Source of the DNA: Prescottella defluvii
Lineage (GTDB): Bacteria; Actinomycetota; Actinomycetes; Mycobacteriales; Mycobacteriaceae
DNA length: 53,910 nucleotides
Direction: 5' to 3'
Assembly (NCBI RefSeq): GCF_000738775.1
Contig: NZ_JPOC01000048.1
Span: forward strand, 1-53,910
The position numbers and the translations under genes are program-made. Numbering within the stretch: position 1 is the first letter of the stretch; each line of letters opens with the position of its first letter. Under the pieces are notes generated by a model, which did not search any database, had not been told where the DNA came from, and saw only the letters and a program-made list of their open reading frames with translations. Shown here one piece after another: positions 42,322 to 50,047 of the stretch.

Positions 42322-43841
42322 GCCCACAAGACATCGATGCCGCCGGCAGTGCCGGGCTGAGCGTTGCGGGTGTGCGCAAGACCTACGGCGGGACCACGGC
42401 CCTGGCAGGGCTCAGCTTCGACGTCCGGCCGGGCGAGGTACGCGGCCTGATCGGGGAGAACGGTTCCGGCAAGAGCACCGCGATGAAGATCATCTCCGGT
42501 CAGGTCGTCCCGGACGACGGGGAGGTACGTGTCGACGGCACGCTCCTCGGCGCCGGCGACGCCCATGCGCGACTGACCGCGGGGGTCGGCGTGGTGATGC
42601 AGGATCCGATGCTGTGCGAGGAACTTTCGGTCGCCGAGAACCTCGCCCTGGGACGGGTCGCGCACCGTGGATGGGTCTCGATGCGCCGACTGGAGGACCG
42701 GGCCGCCGCCGTGCTGTCGCGCGCCGGACTGGACCTGGACCCCCGGGCGCGGGTCGGCACCCTCTCGCAGGACGACCGGCACATGGTCGAGGTTGCACGG
42801 GTGCTGGCGTGGGACTGCAAGGTCGTCGGGTTCGACGAGACCACCGCCTCGCTCACCGAGGACTACGTCGAGAAGCTCTTCGGGGTCATGCGCGACCTCC
42901 GCGCACGGGGGGCCGCACAGGTCTTCATCAGCCATCGCATCCCCGAGATCCTCACCATCTGCGACTCGGTCACGGTGCTGCGTGACGGTCAGTTCGTCAC
43001 GACGGTGCGCTGCGAGGACACGTCCGAGGCGGAGCTGATCGAGCTCCTGGTGGGCCGGAAGGTCGAGGCGCAGTACCGGCGGGACCCCGCGCCGGTCGGG
43101 GACATCGCGCTCCGGACCCGGGACCTCGAGCCGGCCGGGCTCGGTGGCACGGTCGACCTCGAGGTCCGAGCCGGGGAGGTCGTCGGTATCGGCGGCCTGG
43201 TCGGAAGCGGCCGGTCCGAGGTGCTGGAGTCGATCTACGGTCTGATCCCGCGCGCCGGCCACGTGGAGGTCGGCGGCAGCGAGGTTCCCGCGCAGCGACC
43301 CCGCCAGGCGATCGCAGCCGGGCTGGGACTGGTGCCCGAGGACCGTCGCACCCGTGGCCTCGCCATGGAGGCGAGCGTCCGGGCGAACGCGGCCGCGGTC
43401 CAGTACGGCGCGAGCAACCTGGCGGCGCCGGTGCGGGAGCGGGAGCTGGATTCGCTGATGGAGGTGCTGCGTGATCAGCTCCAGCTCAAGGCGCCCGACC
43501 AGGACGCCGCGGTATCGACCCTGTCGGGCGGGAATCAGCAGAAGATCGTGCTCGGCCGGTGGCTGGTACACAACCCGCGGGTACTGCTGCTCGACGAACC
43601 GACCCGCGGCATCGACATCGGTGCCAAGCAGGACATCTACAAACTCATCGACGCCGCCGCGCATCAAGGTATGGCCGTGCTGCTCGTCTCCTCCGAACTC
43701 CCCGAGCTGATCGGTCTCTGCGATCGGATTCTGATCATGCGCGAGGGCCACCTCGTCGCAGAGTTCTCCGGAGATGTCAGCGAGGTCGAGCTCATGTCCG
43801 CAGCGGCCGGGCACCGGTCCGCTATGCCGGAGGCGTCGTGA
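42318..43841 (+). CDS. ABC importer double ATPase (RbsA type)
   Basis: A 507-residue tandem-nucleotide-binding-domain ATPase. Domain 1 has Walker A GENGSGKST, a degenerate signature TLSQDDRHMVEVARV and Walker B VVGFDETTASL, in which the usual Pro is Thr. Domain 2 has the signature TLSGGNQQKIVLGR and Walker B VLLLDEPTRGIDIGAK. Asymmetry between the two sites is common in this family. It starts ATGA over the permease stop. It would energise import by the two preceding gene products. Confidence 0.93.
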   Translation: MSPQDIDAAGSAGLSVAGVRKTYGGTTALAGLSFDVRPGEVRGLIGENGSGKSTAMKIISGQVVPDDGEVRVDGTLLGAGDAHARLTAGVGVVMQDPMLCEELSVAENLALGRVAHRGWVSMRRLEDRAAAVLSRAGLDLDPRARVGTLSQDDRHMVEVARVLAWDCKVVGFDETTASLTEDYVEKLFGVMRDLRARGAAQVFISHRIPEILTICDSVTVLRDGQFVTTVRCEDTSEAELIELLVGRKVEAQYRRDPAPVGDIALRTRDLEPAGLGGTVDLEVRAGEVVGIGGLVGSGRSEVLESIYGLIPRAGHVEVGGSEVPAQRPRQAIAAGLGLVPEDRRTRGLAMEASVRANAAAVQYGASNLAAPVRERELDSLMEVLRDQLQLKAPDQDAAVSTLSGGNQQKIVLGRWLVHNPRVLLLDEPTRGIDIGAKQDIYKLIDAAAHQGMAVLLVSSELPELIGLCDRILIMREGHLVAEFSGDVSEVELMSAAAGHRSAMPEAS

Positions 43842-43870
43842 CCAATCCGTATCGAGGACAAGGAGTTCCT

Positions 43871-44734
43871 GTGTCTGCTTCAGAATTCAGTCACGAGGCC
43901 ACCAGCCGCCACATCGACGTCGACGGCCTCGACATCCACTATCACGAGGCCGGCGAAGGGCCGGTGGTGATCCTGCTGCACGGCGCCGGCCCCGGCGTCT
44001 CCGGCTGGGCCAACTTCGAGGACAACCTGCCGTACTTCGCGGCGCGCATGCGCACGATCATCGTGGACCAGCCGGGCTTCGGGGAAAGCCAGGGATGCGA
44101 ATTCGACGGGGACTTCTTCAGTCACAGTGCCCGCACGCTGGTGAAGCTCATGGACAAGCTGGGAATCGACAAGGCCCACCTGGTCGGCAACTCGCTGGGT
44201 GGCGGAGTGGCGGCCCGGTTCGCCCTCGACTACGCGGATCGCGCCGATCGGCTGGCGCTGATGGGTCCCGGTGGACTCACTACCCGACTTTTCACACCGG
44301 AACCGACGCTCGGACACACCCGCCTCTACGACTTCTCCGCGCCTCCCGGGCCGTCGAAGGAGAAGCTGGAGGTCTTCATGAACGGCATGGTCTTCGACAC
44401 CTCCTTCGTCACGGAGGAGATGGTCGCCGACCGCTTCGCACGGTCCCAGCGTCCCGAGGCGGCGGTGAATTTCGAGCGCATGCGGGTGAGCTTCCTCGAG
44501 GGCGAGGGACAGGTTCGCGGGCAGCTGTGGCGTGAGGCTTCGCGGATCGAGCACGAGACCCTACTGCTGTGGGGGCGCGAAGATCTCGTGAACCCTTATG
44601 ACGGTGGGTTGTTCGCGTTTTCTCAGATGCCCAACGTGAGCCTGCACGTGATGTCGCGTTGCGGTCACTGGGCGCAGGTGGAACGCGCGAAGGAATTCAA
44701 CCGAGTCGTGACGGGCTTCCTGCTCGACGACTGA
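43871..44734 (+). CDS. Meta-cleavage product hydrolase (HsaD/BphD-like)
   Basis: A 287-residue alpha/beta hydrolase. The oxyanion segment is LLHGAGPGVSGWANF, the nucleophile S108 lies in LVGNSLGGGVA, with D238 (GREDLVNP) and H266 (RCGHWAQ) completing the triad. MCP hydrolases split C-C bonds in vinylogous diketone products of extradiol cleavage, exactly what the dioxygenase at 38078 would release. The GTG at 43871 has AAGGAG 6 nt upstream; a GTG at 43838 overlapping the ATPase stop is possible. The importer genes lie between it and its dioxygenase partner. Confidence 0.9.
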   Translation: MSASEFSHEATSRHIDVDGLDIHYHEAGEGPVVILLHGAGPGVSGWANFEDNLPYFAARMRTIIVDQPGFGESQGCEFDGDFFSHSARTLVKLMDKLGIDKAHLVGNSLGGGVAARFALDYADRADRLALMGPGGLTTRLFTPEPTLGHTRLYDFSAPPGPSKEKLEVFMNGMVFDTSFVTEEMVADRFARSQRPEAAVNFERMRVSFLEGEGQVRGQLWREASRIEHETLLLWGREDLVNPYDGGLFAFSQMPNVSLHVMSRCGHWAQVERAKEFNRVVTGFLLDD

Positions 44735-44755
44735 CCGTTGTGGGTGAACATTGCT

Positions 44756-44772
44756 GAGCAACGGGGTTGCTC
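44756..44772 (+). terminator. Small hairpin between hydrolase and ligase
   Basis: GAGCAAC (44756-44762) pairs with GTTGCTC (44766-44772) around GGG. It is in the 71-bp gap before the acyl-CoA ligase. It may be a weak terminator or attenuator, or chance. Confidence 0.35.
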
Positions 44773-44805
44773 GGTGAAAGTGAAATCTTGCTGAGGAGAA
44801 TGCAC

Positions 44806-46455
44806 GTGAGTCTGATCGACGCCGGAACCGCGCGAGAGTATGTCGAGGCGGGGTGGTGGGGGACGCAGCCGCTGCACGAGCTCGTCCGGGAGCGGGCCGC
44901 GGCGACCCCCGACCGCGATGCATTCGTCACGCCGTCGGGGCGAACCAGCTGGGCGACCTACGATGGTATTGCCGACGATCTCGCCGCCGCACTTGTCGCG
45001 CTGGGTATCCCGGCGGGCGAGCGCGTGGCCGTCCAACTGCCCGACACACACCTCGTCCACGCGGCCCTGATCGCGACGGCCCGTGCGGGCGTGGTCGCCG
45101 TCGGAATCGGTGCGCGGGCGGGTGTTCGTGAGATCGCGCATCTCGTGCAGAAGACAGGCGCGCGCACCCTTGTCAGCATCGACACGCTCGGTGGCCGGCC
45201 GTCGGACCTGTTGGTGCGGGAGCTGATCGGGCGTGGGTGTGAACTCCGATCCCATGTCGTCCTGTCGGATTCGGGGGTGAGCCGGATCGCGGACGTCCGT
45301 GGCGGTGATCCGGTCCTCGTCGATCCGGGTCGCGCGGAGCTGTCGACCGTGGCGGCTCGCAGTCTCGGACCGAACGATCTGTCCATGCTGAATTCGACGT
45401 CCGGGACGACGGGCCTGCCCAAGTGCGTGACGCAGTTCGACAACCGGTGGATGGCGTTCAGTCGTCTCGCGATCAGTGCCGGCGAACTGCAGAGCGACGA
45501 GGTGTTCTTCGGGGCGGTTCCGGCGCCGTTCGGTTTCGGTCTGTGGACGTCCCACTACGCGCCCACGATGCTCGGCGCACCCACCGTTGTGCTGCCCAAG
45601 TTCGATGTGGACACCATGATCCGCATGATCGATCGGGAGAAGGTGACGGTGTTGTGTTGCGTGAGCACGCAATTCCGGATGCTTCTCAACTCGCCCCTGG
45701 CGGAGGAGGCCGACCTGTCGTCGCTGCGGGTCATGTTCACCGGTGGTGAGGCGGTGCCGGCCGCGCGCGCGGCCGAGTTCGAGGCCCGAACCGGTGCGTC
45801 GGTTCTGCAGTTCTTCGGCTCGAACGAGAGTGGCGCCTTCAGCGTCACCCGAGTCGGTGACGACCGGGACCGCCGGCTGGAGACCTCCGGGCGGATCATC
45901 CCCGACATGCACGTGCGACTGTTCGACGACGAGGGCCGTGACGTGAGCGATACCGGTGGGCCGGGACAGCCGGGTGGTCGCGGCCCCCTGACGTGCGCGG
46001 GGTACTACAACGACGACGCGGCAAACGACCAGCTGTACACGAAGGACGGGTGGATGCTCATGGGTGACCTGGTGACCGTCGAGGACGGGTATCTCACGCC
46101 CGTCGGCAGGACGTCCGACATCATCATCCGCGGCGGCAAGAACATCTCCGCGCCGCAGGTGGAGCAGGAGGTCGAGACGCATCCCGCGGTCGATCTGGCG
46201 GGTGTGGTGCCGGTGCCCGATCCCCTGTTCGGCGAGCGCGTGTGCGCGGTGGTCAGCCTCCTCCCCGGCCGGCAGATCACGCTCGCGGATCTCACCCGGC
46301 ATCTGGCCGACCGGGGGGTGTCCAAGGAGCTCTATCCCGAGCATCTCGTGGTCGTCGACGAACTACCCAGGTCGTCGGGGGGCAAGCTGGCGAAGGGTGA
46401 CATTCGAAGCTTGGCGATCGAAGCGGTGTGCGAGTCCGCTGTACGACGGCTGTAG
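44806..46455 (+). CDS. AMP-binding acyl-CoA ligase of the island
   Basis: A 549-residue adenylate-forming ligase. The P-loop is SGTTGLPKCV, with Cys where most relatives have Gly; the hinge region reads DGWMLMGDLVTVEDGYLTPV and the C-terminal lysine motif DELPRSSGGKLAKGD. The GTG at 44806 has GAGGAG 7 nt upstream; an ATG at 44800 would be too close. The family resembles cyclohexane-carboxylate or aryl-CoA ligases. It probably activates the imported acid or a downstream acid. A related gene at 52241-52513 keeps only its two ends. Confidence 0.9.
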   Translation: MSLIDAGTAREYVEAGWWGTQPLHELVRERAAATPDRDAFVTPSGRTSWATYDGIADDLAAALVALGIPAGERVAVQLPDTHLVHAALIATARAGVVAVGIGARAGVREIAHLVQKTGARTLVSIDTLGGRPSDLLVRELIGRGCELRSHVVLSDSGVSRIADVRGGDPVLVDPGRAELSTVAARSLGPNDLSMLNSTSGTTGLPKCVTQFDNRWMAFSRLAISAGELQSDEVFFGAVPAPFGFGLWTSHYAPTMLGAPTVVLPKFDVDTMIRMIDREKVTVLCCVSTQFRMLLNSPLAEEADLSSLRVMFTGGEAVPAARAAEFEARTGASVLQFFGSNESGAFSVTRVGDDRDRRLETSGRIIPDMHVRLFDDEGRDVSDTGGPGQPGGRGPLTCAGYYNDDAANDQLYTKDGWMLMGDLVTVEDGYLTPVGRTSDIIIRGGKNISAPQVEQEVETHPAVDLAGVVPVPDPLFGERVCAVVSLLPGRQITLADLTRHLADRGVSKELYPEHLVVVDELPRSSGGKLAKGDIRSLAIEAVCESAVRRL

Positions 46456-46746
46456 ACAGTGGATGTCGGCCGACGGAGCGCGTACCGGCGAGATCGTCAG
46501 TTCGATCGGCCGGTCGAGTCCTGGTTCGTTGCCGGGCCCGGGACGTGGGTGGCGGCGATGGGCATGTGGGAACTGTTCGACCGCAGCAGATTCCGCTCGA
46601 ATCGGTCCAGAGTTGCAAAGTCATGGTGGGGCATGGGGCGCGCCGAAGTCAATCGCCCGATTGGTTCAGGATCAAGCAATTGATCGGGTATCGTTCTGCT
46701 GCATAGTGTTACCCGGGCCACACGGCCTCACGATGGGAGACGAGAC
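46456..46746. other. 291-bp intergenic stretch before the first HD gene
   Basis: No convincing gene: open frames here (for example 46459-46683) have no recognisable protein and no ribosome binding site. Near its end TTGATC (46680-46685) and CATAGT (46702-46707), spaced 16 bp, form a likely promoter for the gene at 46747. Confidence 0.5.
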
Positions 46747-47340
46747 GTGCGCGAGCCGCGAACAGTCGGATTCACCAGGATGGACGACGCCACCGTTGCC
46801 GAGATGGAGTTGATCCGTGACGAGGCCGCCGTGCACCGGCGCGACCATTGGCTCGGAACCGTTGTGCGGCTGCTGGAGTCGATGAAGGGCTACACCTTCG
46901 GCTATCGCGTCGACAGGTACGAGCACTCCCTGCAGTCGGCCACGCGCGCCCACCGGGAGGGTGCGCGGGTGGACCTCGTCGTCGCGGCCCTGCTCCACGA
47001 CATCGGCGACGACCTGTGTCCGGACAATCACAGCGAGGTCGCTGCGGCCATCCTGCGTCCGGTGCTCGACGACGAGGCGGTGTGGGTCGTCAAGCACCAC
47101 GGCGTCTTCCAGACGTACCACTACGGCGAGAAACTCGGAGTGCCCGCGGACAGCCGTGACCGGTACCGGGATTCACCGTACTTCGAGACCTGTGCGCACT
47201 TCTGCGCAGCGTGGGACCAGGAGTCGTTCGATCCCGACTACGATTCGGAGCCGCTCGAGTTCTTCATGCCGATGCTCGTGGAGGTCTTCTCCCGGCCTCC
47301 GAAGGTCTGGGGCGATCAGGACCTGGACGGGCAGGCGTGA
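46747..47340 (+). CDS. HD-domain putative diiron oxygenase (PhnZ/MIOX-like), copy 1
   Basis: A 197-residue HD-domain protein. Metal-type residues are in order H60 (YEHSLQ), H84-D85 (LLHDIGDD), H95 (NHSEV), H117/H118 (VKHHGV) and acidic FDPDYD near 161. This order H...HD...H...H...D, with the C-terminal RDSPYFETCAHFCAAWDQ, resembles PhnZ/TmpB-type mixed-valent diiron oxygenases rather than phosphohydrolases. No phosphonate gene is nearby. GTG start at 46747 with GGGAGA upstream; the stop overlaps the TetR ATG by one base. A second copy lies at 49171. Function inferred from motif order. Confidence 0.8.
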   Translation: MREPRTVGFTRMDDATVAEMELIRDEAAVHRRDHWLGTVVRLLESMKGYTFGYRVDRYEHSLQSATRAHREGARVDLVVAALLHDIGDDLCPDNHSEVAAAILRPVLDDEAVWVVKHHGVFQTYHYGEKLGVPADSRDRYRDSPYFETCAHFCAAWDQESFDPDYDSEPLEFFMPMLVEVFSRPPKVWGDQDLDGQA

Positions 47341-48074
47341 TGAGCCGGCCACGAACGACCCCCGGTAGGCGCCCCGAGATCGTTGCGTGTGCCGCCCGGA
47401 TGTTCTCGTCGCGCGGTGTCGCCGCCACGACTGTGCGTGACATCGCCGACGAGGTGGGGCTGCACTCGGGCAGCCTGTACCACTACTTCGGGTCCAAGGA
47501 CGAGCTGGTCTCGGAGATCCTGATCGCCTTTCTCGACGACCTGACGCGCAGTTACGCGAGCGAGATCCGTTGGTCCGTGGCCCCGCCCGAACAACTGCGC
47601 GATCTGATCCACGTCTCGCTGCGGGTCGCGGTGCGCCACCCGCATGCATCGGAGATCTACGACAAGGAGTTCGCCGCCCTGCCGTCCCTGCCCGGGTACC
47701 TGCACATCGATGCACGCGTTCTCGAGGCGCAGGAGGTGTGGTCGCGGATCCTCGCGAACGGCATCGCCGACAGCAGTTTTCGAGAGGACTTCGAGTCCGC
47801 GCAGCTGCAGCGGTTGCTACGCGAGATCGTGTGGACCGCGACACGGTGGCACCGCGACTCGCTCGAGGCCGACCACGTCATGCTGTCGACGATCCTGGTG
47901 GACCTGTTCGTCGACGGCATCACCGCCCGGGCGCCCGGCTCCCCGGCGCCGGAGGTGGTCGTGCACGCCGCTCCGGCCCGGGAATGGGGCGCGGGGGACG
48001 AAATCGGTCAGCTGCGGCGTGAAGTGCAGGCCCTGCGTGGTGTCGTGGACGAACTGCGACTGTCGTCGGCCTGA
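47340..48074 (+). CDS. TetR-family regulator with C-terminal coiled-coil extension
   Basis: A 244-residue TetR repressor, HTH VRDIADEVGLHSGSLYHYFG, similar to KstR2-type regulators of the TetR group in its SGSLYHYFGSKDEL segment. The C-terminus (about 222-244: EIGQLRREVQALRGVVDELR) has heptad-like leucines beyond the usual TetR domain and could form a coiled coil. The start TGATG overlaps the HD gene stop by one base, so they share an operon. Targets are probably the HD and luciferase-like genes. Confidence 0.87.
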   Translation: MSRPRTTPGRRPEIVACAARMFSSRGVAATTVRDIADEVGLHSGSLYHYFGSKDELVSEILIAFLDDLTRSYASEIRWSVAPPEQLRDLIHVSLRVAVRHPHASEIYDKEFAALPSLPGYLHIDARVLEAQEVWSRILANGIADSSFREDFESAQLQRLLREIVWTATRWHRDSLEADHVMLSTILVDLFVDGITARAPGSPAPEVVVHAAPAREWGAGDEIGQLRREVQALRGVVDELRLSSA

Positions 48075-48119
48075 GCGTCGGTGCAGGCAACGTCACTCGA
48101 TCGAAAGGTTCTCGGCCTC

Positions 48120-49118
48120 ATGAAGCTCGGAATGTTCCTGGACATGCGCAATCCGGCGCGGTGGCGACGGCCGTGGGCCGACCACTATCGGCAGACGTTG
48201 GATCGCGTCGCGTGGGCCGAGCAGTTGGGTGCGGACTCGGTGTGGATGACCGAGCACCACTTCTTCGACGACGGCTATCTCCCGCAGCCGCTGACGCTCG
48301 CGGCCGCGATTGCCGCACGGACCGAACGGATCCGGATCGGTACCGCGATTCTGCTTGCCCCGCACCGCCATCCCGTCCATATCGCGGAGGAGGCCGCGGT
48401 GGTGGACCTGGTTTCGAACGGGCGCCTGGAGTTGGGCCTCGGCGCGGGTTGGGCGAAGGACGAGTTCGCGGCCTTCGGATCCGACCACGGCAAGCGCTAC
48501 GCCGTGACCGACTCGGTGTTCGATGCCGTGCGGAACCTGTTGTGCGACGGCGGTGTGACACCCGGACCCGTTCAGAGTCCGGTGCCGATGTGGCTCGGCT
48601 ACCAGGGCCCGCGCGGTGCGGCGCGCGCCGGACGCCTCGGCGCGGGTCTGCTCACGCTCGACCCCGCGTTGATGGCGCCCTACCGTGCCGGCCTGGTCGA
48701 GGGCGGCCACGGTGCGGGCGCGGCCCGCACAGGCGGGGTCCTGGACATCATCGTCGCGGACGATCCGGCGGCGACGACGCGGCGCCTGATCCCGCATCTC
48801 GCGCATCAGCAGTCGACGTACCAGCAGCAACGTGGGAGCGGCTGCAGCACGGCCGATCTGGAGTCCGAACTGGCAGCGGAGTTCGACAGGAGCGGAACCG
48901 TGCCCGGACTCACCGTTGCGACACCGGCCGACGCCGCCGCGGAGATCCGGCGACGCACCGAGGGGATGCCCGTCGAGCACGTCTATCTGTGGGGCAGTCT
49001 CGGGGGAATGCCCGACGATATCGTCGACCGGCATCTGGAACTGCTCTTCACGACGGTGAAGGACGATCTTGCCCAGCGGGACACGATCTTGTCCGCGGAC
49101 ACGAATCTTTCTATATAA
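48120..49118 (+). CDS. Luciferase-like (LLM) flavin-dependent oxidoreductase
   Basis: A 332-residue TIM-barrel monooxygenase or F420-dependent enzyme. Seen: MKLGMFLDMRNPARWRR, ADSVWMTEHHFFDDGYLPQP, RIRIGTAILLAPHRHPVHIA and the family signature GRLELGLGAGWAKDEFAAFG. The ATG at 48120 begins the conserved strand; an in-frame start at 48081 would add 13 residues. It uses FMNH2 or F420H2; the cofactor is not decidable by eye. It follows the TetR gene by 45 bp and may oxidise an intermediate of the pathway. Confidence 0.88.
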   Translation: MKLGMFLDMRNPARWRRPWADHYRQTLDRVAWAEQLGADSVWMTEHHFFDDGYLPQPLTLAAAIAARTERIRIGTAILLAPHRHPVHIAEEAAVVDLVSNGRLELGLGAGWAKDEFAAFGSDHGKRYAVTDSVFDAVRNLLCDGGVTPGPVQSPVPMWLGYQGPRGAARAGRLGAGLLTLDPALMAPYRAGLVEGGHGAGAARTGGVLDIIVADDPAATTRRLIPHLAHQQSTYQQQRGSGCSTADLESELAAEFDRSGTVPGLTVATPADAAAEIRRRTEGMPVEHVYLWGSLGGMPDDIVDRHLELLFTTVKDDLAQRDTILSADTNLSI

Positions 49119-49170
49119 AAATACAAAGGATCAGCGGTAGACGACCGCGACGAGTGGAAGGACTCGCGTC

Positions 49171-49758
49171 ATGACGATCGATGCATCGGGTGGTCGGCAA
49201 GTGAGCTTCACGCGGATGGACGAATCGACTCCGGAGGACATCGCCCTCATCGTGGCGGAATCGAAGGTATTCCTGAACGATCGACTGCCCGACACGATGA
49301 TCGAGATGCTCGAGGCGTTGCGTGGCCCTACGCTCGGGTACCGGGTGGACCGCTACGAGCACTCGCTGCAGACCGCGACTCGGGCGCTGCGCGAGGGTGC
49401 GCGAACGGATCTCGTGGTCGCGGCGCTGATGCACGACATCGGGGACGCCATCGCGCCGGCGAATCACTCCGAAGTTGCTGCGGCGATCGTGGCGCCCTAT
49501 CTGGATGCCGAGGCCACGTGGGTCGTCAAGCACCACGGCGTGTTCCAGGGTTATCACTACTGGGATCGGCTGGGACTGGATCCGAACACGCGCGAGCGCT
49601 ACCGGGACAGCCCGTATTTCGACACGTGCGCGCACTTCTGCGCCGAATGGGATCAGGTGTCGTTCGACCCCGACTACGACACGCTGCCGATCGACACCTT
49701 TCTGCCGCTGCTGCGTGAGGTCTTCACCCGACCGGCCTCCGGCTTCGGCGCCGACTAG
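49171..49758 (+). CDS. HD-domain putative diiron oxygenase (PhnZ/MIOX-like), copy 2
   Basis: A 195-residue paralogue of 46747-47340. Metal-type residues are H64, H88-D89, H99 and H121/H122, with the acidic SFDPDYDTLP and the same RDSPYFDTCAHFCAEWDQ tail. The N-terminal 40 residues differ more. GGAAGGA precedes the ATG. An AT-rich gap (49100-49135) lies upstream and a 32-bp palindrome downstream. The two copies may act on related substrates or in successive steps. The diiron oxygenase role is inferred from motif order. Confidence 0.8.
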   Translation: MTIDASGGRQVSFTRMDESTPEDIALIVAESKVFLNDRLPDTMIEMLEALRGPTLGYRVDRYEHSLQTATRALREGARTDLVVAALMHDIGDAIAPANHSEVAAAIVAPYLDAEATWVVKHHGVFQGYHYWDRLGLDPNTRERYRDSPYFDTCAHFCAEWDQVSFDPDYDTLPIDTFLPLLREVFTRPASGFGAD

Positions 49759-49792
49759 ACGATCTCGCACGAAACGAAAACGGCTCTGCTGC

Positions 49793-49824
49793 AAGCGCTC
49801 ACCCTCGATCGAGGGTGAGCGCTT
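49793..49824. terminator. 32-bp perfect palindrome, terminator
   Basis: Positions 49793-49824 read the same on both strands, starting AAGCGCTCACCC and centred on TCGA. As RNA it forms a long stem with a minimal loop, 34 bp after the HD copy 2 stop. Most likely a terminator for the upstream operon. Confidence 0.65.
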
Positions 49825-49874
49825 CGTCGTCTCCGGGGGATCGGTGCCTGTCTCCGGATCGATATGAGATGGGG

Positions 49875-49897
49875 CTTACATTGCTATCTTTTGTAAG
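49875..49897. promoter_or_regulatory. CTTACA/TGTAAG inverted repeat before the amidohydrolase
   Basis: CTTACA (49875-49880) and TGTAAG (49892-49897) are reverse complements with an 11-bp AT-rich spacer, 150 bp upstream of the ATG at 50048. On the minus strand the region contains AAAAGAT, also found in the island's other operator candidates. It may bind the GntR encoded at 51309-52172. Confidence 0.4.
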
Positions 49898-50047
49898 TTA
49901 GAGTTTCGGCACCGGCGTGGTCCGCAAACTGATCCGTGCCGGCCCCGACGTTCTCGACGGACAGTCACCGACATCTGAATTCATGACCGGTTGCGCATGC
50001 AGCGCAGCCGTATTCGCCGAACCGCAAGCATTCGAGGAGTGTGCACG

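Noticed and set aside
38078-44734. The canonical steroid hsaACDB cluster
   Set aside because: Order differs, no hsaB-like reductase, and an importer is inserted; similarity supports reaction type only.
46459-46683. Possible 74-codon gene between ligase and HD copy 1
   Set aside because: No ribosome binding site, unlike-protein composition and no counterpart elsewhere in the window.
46747-49758. Phosphonate catabolism locus
   Set aside because: Only the HD proteins hint at it; no phosphonate transporter, hydrolase or transaminase is present.
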